DNA from: Methylomonas methanica
GTDB taxonomy: Bacteria; Pseudomonadota; Gammaproteobacteria; Methylococcales; Methylomonadaceae
Direction of reading: 5' to 3'
Length of the DNA stretch: 64,000 nucleotides
NCBI RefSeq assembly: GCF_001644035.1
Contig: NZ_LUUG01000050.1
Span: 1 to 64,000 of the forward strand
Positions within the stretch are counted from its first letter, which is position 1. Every line of letters starts with the position of its first letter. Below are positions 45,908-54,838 of the stretch, in pieces. The translations under genes and the position numbers were made by a program. The notes below the pieces were generated by a model. It did no database searches, had not been told where the DNA came from, and saw nothing but the letters and a program-made list of their open reading frames with translations.

Positions 45908-47890
45908 ATGATAAAAGCATATTCTTTTGACATCTTTGATACTTGCATAACTCGAGTTTACACTTATCCAACCGATTTGTTTTTTGACTTGTCATGTATA
46001 TTATTAACAGAATATTCACCTATTAAATTTAATACGGATACAATCAAGAAAGTTGCTTCATTGCGGCAACGTGCTGAACATGCGGCTAGACGCCAATTCA
46101 GGCACTTACATGAAGATATTCAATTACTTGATATTTATCGCCAGTTTCAATATCTATTGCCATGGTCAATAGATATTGAAAGGGCCATGCATATGGAAAT
46201 GCAGCTTGAGAAAGAATCTCTTCGCCCCGTTTTTCCTATAAAACATAAAATACATAAACTACGCGAACAAGGTTACAGGATAATCTTTATTTCAGACATG
46301 TATTTGCCCTCCATATTCATCAAGCAATGCTTAATCGATTTTGAAATTGCCAATGATGAGGATAGCATTTATGTTTCTGGTGAATTAGGCATTACTAAAT
46401 ATCATGGCACACTTTTCACTCATGTCCTTACAACCGAAAGTCTTAATAAAACTGAGCTAGTTCATTGTGGCGACAATCCTCATTCTGATGTGAATGTTCC
46501 TCGTAAAATAGGTATAGCAACACAGCCTTTTCAAGAAATACAGTTGTCACATCACGAGCAAAGACTTCTATCCAAAACTAAAAAATTATTGGATATATCA
46601 AAATTGGTAGCTCATACCCGTCTTACCCGATTGAGTGATATTGAAAACAGTCAATTAGAACATAATAGATTGCCGCTGATTTCAGGCGTAATCTCACCAC
46701 TATTAACTTCTTTTACTGCCTGGGTATTACGAACGGCCGAAGCTGAAGGAATACAACGATTATATTTTGTGTCCAGAGATGGGCAGATTTTATATAACAT
46801 TGCCCAGCAACTAAAGTTTGCGATTCCGGCTCCGGAGTGTCGATACTTACATGGGTCCAGACAAGCTTGGTTTTTACCATCGGTAATAAAATGTACACGA
46901 AATAATTTGCATTGGTTAACTATTCCTGGCAGCTCCACTGCAATTCGAGATATTTTAAGCCGACTAAACCTTACTCCAACTGATTTAAAGGAACCGCTAA
47001 CGGAAGCGGGATTTTCAGAATTCAATTATGATAAGCAACTCATTGGTGGTGAGTTAGAGAAATTCAAACAATTTTTATTTAGAACACCCTGTGTCACGCA
47101 AATCATTGAACAAAAAGCCAGCGCTGCTCGCGCTATCTTAGCGAGTTATTTTGAACAAGAAAAACTGAATGATGGTACATCATGGGCAATCGTCGATATG
47201 GGTTGGCGACTGAATTGTCAGCAGGCTTTAAAAACTATCCTGAATAGCCTTGAATGGTCATGCCAACCCAAGGGATTTTATTTTGAGCTTGCCAGTGATC
47301 ATTTATCTGAATCGGAAGCGGGTTGGCATAAATCTTATTTATCCCATAAATACCCTTTATTCAGTCGACGCCGTCTCTTGATCGAACATGTATTCACACC
47401 TGCGAATCATGCTACTGTGGTAGGTTATCGAAGAACTGGTAAAGGTATTGAACCAATATTTAAAGCAACACCTTCCGATGATAAATTGACAGCATACACA
47501 GAGCAGTTACATAGACTATGTATTGAGTTTTCTAAAAACACTATTCGGGCTGGTCTTTGGACAAATTACAATCCGGTATTGGACAGCGCTATTTTGCGTA
47601 ATGCTGTAAACTTTCTTGACCGCCCCTCAAAGGAAGATGCCGAAACCATCAAATGGATTCCCATTATGCTCGATCAATTACATAACCATCAATACAATAG
47701 CGCACTGGCTAATCCTGTCACCATCCAGAATTTACTGAAGTTAATCGGATATGAACTAGGCTTATCTATTTCTCCTCCGTCAGGATGTTATTGGTTGGAA
47801 GGTTCAGCAGCACTATCATCTCCCGGAGTAAAGGTGATTATTTTTAGCTTATTATTTACAAAGCGCAGACTGCAACGCTTTTTGCCTTAG
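45908..47890 (+). CDS. HAD-superfamily protein with large C-terminal domain (COG5610-like)
   Basis: 660 residues. The N-terminal 230 residues are a HAD phosphatase fold: motif I FDIFDTCIT (Asp8, Asp11), motif II FISDMYLP, motif IV HCGDNPHSDVNVPRKIGI. The next 430 residues (from about 250; GVISPLLTSFTAWVL, LYFVSRDGQILYNIAQQL, WAIVDMGWRLNCQQAL) form a domain of unknown role, probably also Rossmann-like. Proteins of this layout occur in O-antigen and capsule clusters and are thought to act on phosphorylated sugars or on the glycan. It begins one base after the previous stop. Function inferred only from context. Confidence 0.8.
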   Translation: MIKAYSFDIFDTCITRVYTYPTDLFFDLSCILLTEYSPIKFNTDTIKKVASLRQRAEHAARRQFRHLHEDIQLLDIYRQFQYLLPWSIDIERAMHMEMQLEKESLRPVFPIKHKIHKLREQGYRIIFISDMYLPSIFIKQCLIDFEIANDEDSIYVSGELGITKYHGTLFTHVLTTESLNKTELVHCGDNPHSDVNVPRKIGIATQPFQEIQLSHHEQRLLSKTKKLLDISKLVAHTRLTRLSDIENSQLEHNRLPLISGVISPLLTSFTAWVLRTAEAEGIQRLYFVSRDGQILYNIAQQLKFAIPAPECRYLHGSRQAWFLPSVIKCTRNNLHWLTIPGSSTAIRDILSRLNLTPTDLKEPLTEAGFSEFNYDKQLIGGELEKFKQFLFRTPCVTQIIEQKASAARAILASYFEQEKLNDGTSWAIVDMGWRLNCQQALKTILNSLEWSCQPKGFYFELASDHLSESEAGWHKSYLSHKYPLFSRRRLLIEHVFTPANHATVVGYRRTGKGIEPIFKATPSDDKLTAYTEQLHRLCIEFSKNTIRAGLWTNYNPVLDSAILRNAVNFLDRPSKEDAETIKWIPIMLDQLHNHQYNSALANPVTIQNLLKLIGYELGLSISPPSGCYWLEGSAALSSPGVKVIIFSLLFTKRRLQRFLP

Positions 47891-47897
47891 ATTAACA

Positions 47898-49277
47898 ATG
47901 TCTGCGCCCACCTCCCTATTGTCGGAAGCCTATATCATAGCGATTATGGTCAACTGGAACGGCAAAGCCTACTTGCAAGCGAGTATTTCATCAGTTCTTA
48001 CAGAATTGGCTTGTTGTGGAGGTGGGTTATTGCTGGTCGATAATGCCTCTACGGACGGAAGCGTCGATTTTGTACGGCGGAATTTTCCCAACGTAACCAT
48101 TTTGCAAACTGGAGTAAACCTAGGTGGGGCTGGCGGTTTTTCTGCGGGAATGCAAGCAGCATTGCAGTGCAAAAAATGCGAGTTCATTTGGTTGTTGGAC
48201 AACGATATTGTAGTTGAATCCAATGCATTGGCTCCTTTATTGTATAACCTGGCTACTAACCCAAATGCCGGAGCGGCAGGTTCGCAAATTTGTTTATATA
48301 ACAAACCCGATACTATTCAGGAAATAGGTGCGCAATTCACTCATTGGCTAGGCGGATTGCAACAATGCTTTTCCGGCCAACAACGATTGCCACCCACCGA
48401 GCCGGCATTCGAGGTCGATTATCTCGCCGCTTGCTCGATTTTGATTAGGCGCAATTGCCTGGAACAAATAGGTGTTTTTGGTGATTTCTTTATTTTTTAT
48501 GACGACGTCGAATGGGGATTGCGGGCGAAGCAAGCTGGATGGTCTCTGTGGGGAGTGCCTGCTTCAGTAATTCGTCATCAATATAGCGCTACTAAGCCGA
48601 TAATTCCCTGGCGTGAATATTATCGTAAGCGTAACCGTCTAGCGTTATTAGCTGTTTATTCCCCTAGAAGGGGTGGAATTTTTGCGAGCCTTATTTATCT
48701 TTTTTACCTAAACTATAATATTTATTTTCATAAATGGCATTGTTATCAGGATTTATATCATGCCTATTTGTGGGCACGGGATGATGCTTTATTAGGAAAA
48801 ATGGGCAAACGTGACTTAAGCGGCCTTAGTTCAGCTACAGTTAAAATCAACTTAGAATGTTTAGCGGATTCTGACGAAATATTGCTCGATATAGGTGAAA
48901 GTCCCGGTGAAGCTTTGATATTGATGAAAACTATTCTTCAATCAAAACCCAATACCACTTTTTACTTACCAGAATATTTATCACATTACTTTCGCTTTGT
49001 TGATATTCCAGCCGCTTACCTGGTCAAAAACAAAAACTGCTCGACTGTAATTATAGGACAAAAATATCATCTAAAGTCAGCAATATTCTCTGCGAAAGTC
49101 ATTGGTTACAAAAATGGCAGTCTTATTAATATGTCGAAACTGGATTTAGTGAATGACTTTGTTATCCGTTTTATTGCTTTACTTGCCTCATTAGCTAATA
49201 CACCATCGCATTGGTTAACGCTTCGCAGAATATTTAAAAAAACGACTTGTTTTAATAAATATAAAATATGCGTTTAA
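47898..49277 (+). CDS. GT2 glycosyltransferase, galactofuranosyltransferase-like
   Basis: 459 residues. The GT2 domain starts AIMVNWNGKAYLQASISSVL and carries LLLVDNASTDGSVDF, NLGGAGGFSAGMQ and the metal site FIWLLDNDIVV. The NLGGAGGF motif is shared with GlfT2-type enzymes and related dTDP-rhamnose transferases, and glf lies 1.9 kb downstream, so transfer of galactofuranose is a reasonable guess. The C-terminal 180 residues (about 280-459; SDEILLDIGESPGEALILM) are an added domain I do not recognise. Its last ten bases overlap the toxin-antitoxin antitoxin gene. Confidence 0.88.
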   Translation: MSAPTSLLSEAYIIAIMVNWNGKAYLQASISSVLTELACCGGGLLLVDNASTDGSVDFVRRNFPNVTILQTGVNLGGAGGFSAGMQAALQCKKCEFIWLLDNDIVVESNALAPLLYNLATNPNAGAAGSQICLYNKPDTIQEIGAQFTHWLGGLQQCFSGQQRLPPTEPAFEVDYLAACSILIRRNCLEQIGVFGDFFIFYDDVEWGLRAKQAGWSLWGVPASVIRHQYSATKPIIPWREYYRKRNRLALLAVYSPRRGGIFASLIYLFYLNYNIYFHKWHCYQDLYHAYLWARDDALLGKMGKRDLSGLSSATVKINLECLADSDEILLDIGESPGEALILMKTILQSKPNTTFYLPEYLSHYFRFVDIPAAYLVKNKNCSTVIIGQKYHLKSAIFSAKVIGYKNGSLINMSKLDLVNDFVIRFIALLASLANTPSHWLTLRRIFKKTTCFNKYKICV

Positions 49278-49552
49278 CTCAAGAGCAAATTAATACATTA
49301 AAGTTCAGCCTAGCACAGATCGATACATCGGCTAAGATTTATCTTTTCGGGTCCAGACTTGATGACAGCAAGAAAGGTGGTGATATTGACTTATTAATTA
49401 CCAGCTCAAAAGTTAGCAAATCCGATGTTCGAAAATTACGCATGGATTTTTATCAAAATTTTGGTGAACAGAAAATGGATATTTTAATTGATGATGGGAA
49501 AATGAACAGCCCGTTCCTGACAAAAGTACGTGAACAAGCAATTGAACTATGA
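49268..49552 (+). CDS. mntA: MNT-domain nucleotidyltransferase antitoxin
   Basis: 94 residues, minimal nucleotidyltransferase. The active site is intact: IYLFGSRLDDSKKGGDIDLL (GS-x9-DxD) and a third acid in KMDILIDD. Such MNT proteins neutralise HEPN toxins, in the best-studied case by AMPylating the toxin's Tyr. It overlaps the preceding glycosyltransferase by ten bases and the HEPN gene by four (ATGA), so the pair is translated within the polysaccharide operon. No own promoter is visible. Confidence 0.88.
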   Translation: MRLTQEQINTLKFSLAQIDTSAKIYLFGSRLDDSKKGGDIDLLITSSKVSKSDVRKLRMDFYQNFGEQKMDILIDDGKMNSPFLTKVREQAIEL

Positions 49553-49992
49553 GCCATAGCAAAAGTATCTTGCTGAAAAATATACAAGCACTAAAGAATC
49601 AATTTTCCTGGCTCGAAAGGTCTTATCTAATTTGTCAGCATATCCCATCAGGAAGAGATTATTCCCCGGAGGAAATGGATGCCTTGGAAACGCTGTGCTC
49701 ACGCTTTGCTAGAAGCATTGACTATTTAATACGAAAAGTCTTTCGTTCGATAGATGGTGTTGAGCTTGAGAACCAGGGAACATTGATTGATGTCGTGAAT
49801 AATGCCGAAAAAAGAGGCTTAATCGAACCCACAGATAAACTTCGAGAAATCAAGGAACTCAGGATTGATATTGTACATGAATATGTATTGGAAGATGTGA
49901 AAAGTTTGTTTGTCGATGTTATTGAGGCAACTCCATCCGTATTGGAGATAATGCAAAATACCATCACTTACTGTTCAAAATATCGGCAATAG
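49549..49992 (+). CDS. hepT: HEPN-domain toxin (HepT-like RNase)
   Basis: 147 residues, all-helical. The HEPN RNase motif R-x4-H is present with the AMPylation Tyr: LRIDIVHEYV, i.e. R-x4-H-x-Y near residue 110. The N-terminal helices (KNIQALKNQFSWLERSYL, SRFARSIDYLIRKVF) fit the HepT dimer fold. It overlaps the MNT gene by four bases, with the antitoxin gene first as in many HEPN-MNT modules. It probably cuts tRNA or mRNA when not neutralised. The active-site residues look intact, so it should be functional. Confidence 0.87.
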   Translation: MSHSKSILLKNIQALKNQFSWLERSYLICQHIPSGRDYSPEEMDALETLCSRFARSIDYLIRKVFRSIDGVELENQGTLIDVVNNAEKRGLIEPTDKLREIKELRIDIVHEYVLEDVKSLFVDVIEATPSVLEIMQNTITYCSKYRQ

Positions 49993-50071
49993 TTTTGTCA
50001 CACTTCATTACTAGACAGCCTCTCTCAATTCTTTTGCAGAAAGGTGAAAAATTCATGAAAGCCCAGTCTAA

Positions 50072-51172
50072 ATGAATATTTTTTTTCTGTGCAAACGCCG
50101 CTATATGCAAAAGGACGTCATCGACGACCGTTATGCCCGGCTTTATGAACTACCATACCAATTGGCATTACAAGGGCATAATGTGCGGGGAATTTGCCTT
50201 GGTTACCATCGCTGCAACCTTGGTCATTTCATACACATTCAAAATAATACGAGTTCATTGGAATGGTATGGCTTTGATGTTGGCTTTTTTATTATCCCTG
50301 GCCTACTGAAGTATTTCAAAAAAACATTTTCACTAATCAAAAACTGTAAGCCCGATATTTTATTGGGCAGCTCGGACTGTCTGCATGCCGTGATAACAGC
50401 GTTATTCGCGAAGTTATTTAATATCCCCTATTATCTCGATCTTTACGACAATTATGAGAGTTTCGGATTGGCAAAATTACCGGGCTTATTACCTCTATAT
50501 CGCATAGCTATAAAAAATGCCGTTGGAATCAGTTGTGTCAGTGAGCCACTTGCCCAATATATTCGGCATCGTTACAGCCACGATAACGTCATCACTTTGG
50601 AAAGCACTATCGGTGGCGACGATTTCTTTCCACAGGAAAAAAATTTTTGCAGACAGCAGCTCAATTTACCGGCACATGGAAAACTGGTCGGTTTAGCCGG
50701 ATCGCTGGACAAAAATCGGGGTGTCGATTTGCTTTACACCAGTTTTTTGCAATTAGCCGATACGGACAGTTCGTTGCATTTGGTGTTAGCGGGACCGACC
50801 GACGATAACTGCCCCATACCAAATCATCCGCGCGTTCACTATTTAGGTTTATTGCCGCATCAACAAATTAACACCTTTTATAACGCTCTCGATTTGGCCA
50901 TGATTTGTCTACGTGATAGTGATTTTGGACGATACGCTTTTCCGCAAAAAACCTACGAAATACTGGCGTGTAAAACGCCGGTTTTAGCCCCACGACTCGG
51001 CGCGCTGGCGCAAACCCTTAAACATTATCCGCAATGTCTGTATGAGCCAGATAACGCACACGATATGCAACGTAAGATGGCTGTTCTGTTAGAAAAACCT
51101 TGTGTTGTCGATGCCCTTATTCCAACTTGGGCGGATCAAGCGGCACGCTTAGTCGCCTGGATGCAGATATGA
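50072..51172 (+). CDS. GT4 family glycosyltransferase
   Basis: 366 residues. GT-B fold: acceptor-side SSDCLHAVITALFAK and YYLDLYDNYESF; donor-side LVGLAGSLDKNRGVDLL, VHYLGLLPHQQI and FPQKTYEILACKTPVLAP (E-x7-type motif). Composition is closer to the flanking genome than that of the genes before it, so the AT-rich cassette ends about here. Its stop overlaps the ATG of glf. Sugar unknown. Confidence 0.88.
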   Translation: MNIFFLCKRRYMQKDVIDDRYARLYELPYQLALQGHNVRGICLGYHRCNLGHFIHIQNNTSSLEWYGFDVGFFIIPGLLKYFKKTFSLIKNCKPDILLGSSDCLHAVITALFAKLFNIPYYLDLYDNYESFGLAKLPGLLPLYRIAIKNAVGISCVSEPLAQYIRHRYSHDNVITLESTIGGDDFFPQEKNFCRQQLNLPAHGKLVGLAGSLDKNRGVDLLYTSFLQLADTDSSLHLVLAGPTDDNCPIPNHPRVHYLGLLPHQQINTFYNALDLAMICLRDSDFGRYAFPQKTYEILACKTPVLAPRLGALAQTLKHYPQCLYEPDNAHDMQRKMAVLLEKPCVVDALIPTWADQAARLVAWMQI

Positions 51173-52293
51173 AAAAACGCATTTTGGTTGTGGGTGCAGG
51201 GTTTGCCGGTGCGACCATCGCCCGTGAACTAGCAGATAGTGGTCGTTATCAGGTACAGGTGATTGATCGTCGTGATCATATCGCCGGAAATGCTTATGAT
51301 CCAATTGATGACAAGTTAAGACTACGCATCCACTGCTACGGCCCGCATATTTTCCATACCAATGACCAAGGGATTTTTGACTATCTATCGCGTTTTACTG
51401 AATGGCTCACTTATACCCATCGAGTCGAGGCTTGGATAGAAAACACCGGCTATGTACCTCTGCCAATTAACCGGCTAACGCTCAATCGTATTTATCGGCA
51501 GCAACTAACAGACGAAGCCGCAGTGAAAGCGTTTCTGGATACGATACGTAGCCAACACGATAATCCGGCCAACGCACTACAAGTAGCGGAATCTCTGTAC
51601 GGCCCGGAGTTGACTCAATTGTTTTTTGGCCGTTATACCCGAAAAATGTGGGGCATAGACTTGGCGGAATTACCAACAGATGTTTTAAAGCGACTGCCAG
51701 TCCGTTACGACGATAATTGCAATTACTTCAATGACAAAATCCAAGCATTACCCAAGCATGGCTATTTAGGCTTGTTTAACAATCTGCTGGATCATCCGGA
51801 TATTGAAGTCAAGCTAGGTTGCGAGTTTGATAAGAGTATGGAAGCCGATTTCTACCATGTCTTTAATTCGATGCCCATTGATGTGTATTTTGATCAGCAA
51901 TTTGGCGCACTACCCTACCGATCAATAAAATTTATCCACGAAACTTTCGATACTCACCAACAACCGGTACCAACCATCAACTTTACCGATGACGGTATTT
52001 ATACCCGCCAAACAGACTGGAGATTGTATCCGGGCTGTGATTTGGGTGCCAAAACAGCATTATTAACTAAAGAAATACCGTGCAGTTACGAAGACAACAA
52101 TTATGAGCGTTACTATCCTGTTAAAACGGTGGACGGGGCACCGCAAAACTTGTATCGCCGCTATCGTGCTGAAGCTGAAAAACTGTCAAATATCACGTTT
52201 ATAGGTCGTTGCGGACAATATATTTATTACGATATGCATCAGGTTGTAGCCAATAGTTTGAAAATTGCGCATACATTCTTGGGCGAAGCCTAA
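51169..52293 (+). CDS. glf: UDP-galactopyranose mutase
   Basis: 374 residues, full length. Converts UDP-galactopyranose to UDP-galactofuranose using reduced FAD. FAD-binding LVVGAGFAGATIAREL, then RRDHIAGNAYDP; active-site region YTRKMWGIDLAELPTDVLKR and IPVRY-like LPVRYDDNCNYF; and GALPYRSIKF. These match E. coli Glf closely in order. The ATG lies in the ATGA overlap with the preceding GT4 gene. Its presence implies galactofuranose in the polysaccharide. Confidence 0.95.
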   Translation: MKKRILVVGAGFAGATIARELADSGRYQVQVIDRRDHIAGNAYDPIDDKLRLRIHCYGPHIFHTNDQGIFDYLSRFTEWLTYTHRVEAWIENTGYVPLPINRLTLNRIYRQQLTDEAAVKAFLDTIRSQHDNPANALQVAESLYGPELTQLFFGRYTRKMWGIDLAELPTDVLKRLPVRYDDNCNYFNDKIQALPKHGYLGLFNNLLDHPDIEVKLGCEFDKSMEADFYHVFNSMPIDVYFDQQFGALPYRSIKFIHETFDTHQQPVPTINFTDDGIYTRQTDWRLYPGCDLGAKTALLTKEIPCSYEDNNYERYYPVKTVDGAPQNLYRRYRAEAEKLSNITFIGRCGQYIYYDMHQVVANSLKIAHTFLGEA

Positions 52294-52321
52294 ATTCATC
52301 TTAAGCAGGCACATACGGCAG

Positions 52322-53542
52322 TCACTGGCCATATAAGTTCTCAAATTTTTCGCTTATCAGCTGCCAGTCATATGTTTGCGCGGCCAACCGCCCTGTTTCA
52401 GCCAAACGCTGGCGCAGCCTTTCGTCCAAAATTAATTCGGCAATCGAATCAGCAAGCTGTTGCGGATTATTCGGCTCGACTAAGTAGCCGTTTTTTTTAT
52501 GCTCAATGATCTCTGATATACCACCGGTGAAGGTACTGATCACCGCCGTTCCGCTGGCCATACCTTCCAACAGAATTACCCCCTGCCCTTCGGTATCACC
52601 TTTATAATCGGTGATGGACGGTGCGATAAATAGATCAGCGGCCGCATAGTAGTCCGGCAAACTGCTATTGGGTAACTTGCCGTGAAAAATCACTTTATCG
52701 GCGATTTGCAATTCCTTCGCCAATAACTCCAGCCGATCACGCTCAGCGCCATCCCCAATGATCCAACACTCCCCTCGATTGCGCAATTCTTCAGACAGCT
52801 TGGCAAACGCCAGCAGCAAACTCGCGGTGCCTTTTTTTTCAACCAACCGCCCTACGAATAACAGAATGAATTTTCGTGGCTCGTTGGATCGGAACAGGTT
52901 TTTGGTATTTCCGGAGGCAAACTTTCGATAATCAATGCCCATGGGAATGATATGCGGCTTGGGCAAATCCGGGCCTACGGCATCGGCAGTCGCATTGGTG
53001 TTACTGGTCCAAGCCGCGCAATGCTTTATGGTCCAGCGCTTGATAGCCCCTAGAAAGCTACCTCGCAACGCAAAGGCATCACCGCCATGGGCAGTAACCA
53101 ACACCGGGATTCTGAATAGCTTGCCTAGCAATACAGCTACTGTGCCTTGCGGAAAAATCCAATGTGCGTGTATCAACGACGGCCGCTGGACAACCATAAT
53201 CCAGGCCGCAGCAACAAACATGGATAGGATGAAAAAAGGCACTTGGAACAACAACCATGGCGTGGCCCTCAAGTTGGGTAAAATCCCCGAACCGTAGGCT
53301 AACATTTGCAGCTTACGCGGCCAAAAATAGCGAAAGTAGCGACAGACTATACCGTCAGGTTGCGTAGCTGCTTGGACTTCCGGATGATCCGGTGAGAGGA
53401 TATGAAGACTAACTTTCTTGTTGGCCAGTGCTTCCGCTAAGTAGCGCAAGAAGACCGAAGCGCTGTCGTCTTTACTGCGTGGATAACTTGATGTCAGCCA
53501 AAGTACCTTGATCGGCTTATCCTTGGCTGACTGAGCACTCAT
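52322..53542 (-). CDS. GT4 family glycosyltransferase (minus strand)
   Basis: 406 residues. Starts KVLWLTSSYPRSKDDSASVF; acceptor-side LIHAHWIFPQGTVAVLLGK and TAHGGDAFALRG; donor-side LLFVGRLVEKKGTASLL, VIFHGKLPNSSLPDYY and EGQGVILLEGMASGTAVIST. It is a retaining GT4 enzyme with one internal hydrophobic stretch (LLFQVPFFILSMFVAAAW) that may associate with the membrane. It runs against the polysaccharide operon and ends 28 bases from glf. Composition is that of the host genome, so it may belong to a different glycan. Confidence 0.88.
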   Translation of the reverse strand: MSAQSAKDKPIKVLWLTSSYPRSKDDSASVFLRYLAEALANKKVSLHILSPDHPEVQAATQPDGIVCRYFRYFWPRKLQMLAYGSGILPNLRATPWLLFQVPFFILSMFVAAAWIMVVQRPSLIHAHWIFPQGTVAVLLGKLFRIPVLVTAHGGDAFALRGSFLGAIKRWTIKHCAAWTSNTNATADAVGPDLPKPHIIPMGIDYRKFASGNTKNLFRSNEPRKFILLFVGRLVEKKGTASLLLAFAKLSEELRNRGECWIIGDGAERDRLELLAKELQIADKVIFHGKLPNSSLPDYYAAADLFIAPSITDYKGDTEGQGVILLEGMASGTAVISTFTGGISEIIEHKKNGYLVEPNNPQQLADSIAELILDERLRQRLAETGRLAAQTYDWQLISEKFENLYGQ

Positions 53543-53566
53543 AAAGAATTTTTAGTGTGTGTAGAC

Positions 53567-54694
53567 CTAACGCACCAGACTCAACAACACACCTGCCGCG
53601 ACTGCGGAGCCAATTACACCCGCCACATTTGGTCCCATCGCGTGCATCAACAGGAAGTTGTGCGGATTACTTTCCAGACCGATCTTGTTGGCTACCCTGG
53701 CTGCCATAGGCACAGCGGAAACACCAGCGGCACCAATCAGAGGATTGATCGGCGTACTGCTAAAACGATTCATAATTTTTGCCATGATTACGCCACTAGC
53801 CGTACCAATAGAAAATGCCACGGCTCCCAAACCCAAAATACCCAGCGTTTCCATTTTCAAAAACGCCTCGGCGCTCAGCTTGGAACCGACCGACAAACCC
53901 AGGAAGATCGTGACGATATTGATCAATTCGTTCTGCGCAGTTTTGCTCAACCTGTCTACCACACCGCTGGCGTTCATCAAATTTCCCAAGCAAAACATAC
54001 CGACCAGCGGTGCCGCCGACGGCAGCAGCATGGCGGTCAAAACCAGCAGCATTAACGGGAATACGATTTTTTCCGCCTTGCTGACTACTCTGAGCTGCTG
54101 CATTTCTATCCGGCGCTCTTGCTCACTGGTCAATGCGCGCATAATGGGTGGCTGGATCAATGGCACCAATGCCATGTAGGAGTATGCCGCCACAGCAATT
54201 GCGCCCAACAATTCAGGGGCCAATTTGGACGCCACATAGATTGCTGTCGGACCGTCGGCACCGCCGATGATGGCAATGGCCGCTGCTTGCTTAAGCGTAA
54301 AATCCATACCTGGAACCGCATTTAACGCCAACGCACCGAATAGGGTCGCGAAAATACCGAATTGCGCAGCAGCACCCAAAAACAGGGTTTTGGGATTGGC
54401 GAGCATCGGGCCGAAATCGGTCATCGCGCCCACGCCCATGAAAATCAACAGCGGAAATATACCGGCCTTAATACCGCCATACAGATAATAGAGAATGCCA
54501 CCCTCGTCTATCATGCCGGCAACCGGAATATTACTCAGCACTGCGCCAAAACCAATCGGCAATAGCAGTAAGGGCTCAAAGCCTTTCTTGATGGCGAGAT
54601 ATAGCAATAAAAAACCGACCGCCATCATAATTACTTGCGGCCCGGTAACGTTATAAATACCCGTGCTTTCCCACAACAGTCTAAGATTTTCCAT
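53567..54694 (-). CDS. oadB: Na+-translocating oxaloacetate decarboxylase, beta subunit
   Basis: 375 residues, about nine membrane helices. It performs the second half-reaction: decarboxylation of carboxybiotin coupled to Na+ export. Typical segments are [20 protein letters not shown], the conserved [17 protein letters not shown] Na+-site region, and [19 protein letters not shown]. Length and order match OadB/MmdB/GcdB, and pairing with OadA and OadG identifies it. It lies 144 bases after oadA; the gap holds a small GC-rich hairpin (CGGCCC-N9-GGGCCG, 54792-54812). Confidence 0.94.
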   Translation of the reverse strand: MENLRLLWESTGIYNVTGPQVIMMAVGFLLLYLAIKKGFEPLLLLPIGFGAVLSNIPVAGMIDEGGILYYLYGGIKAGIFPLLIFMGVGAMTDFGPMLANPKTLFLGAAAQFGIFATLFGALALNAVPGMDFTLKQAAAIAIIGGADGPTAIYVASKLAPELLGAIAVAAYSYMALVPLIQPPIMRALTSEQERRIEMQQLRVVSKAEKIVFPLMLLVLTAMLLPSAAPLVGMFCLGNLMNASGVVDRLSKTAQNELINIVTIFLGLSVGSKLSAEAFLKMETLGILGLGAVAFSIGTASGVIMAKIMNRFSSTPINPLIGAAGVSAVPMAARVANKIGLESNPHNFLLMHAMGPNVAGVIGSAVAAGVLLSLVR

Positions 54695-54838
54695 GGAGTA
54701 TGTATTAAATCGGTTATTTGACCAGAATCACTGATACCCGCGCCCGCCAGCAGCGTGGTGCGAATAGCTGATCAGAGGATTACTTAGACCCCGGCCCCAA
54801 ACTACCGGGCCGAGACTACATTTTAACGATAAGAATTA

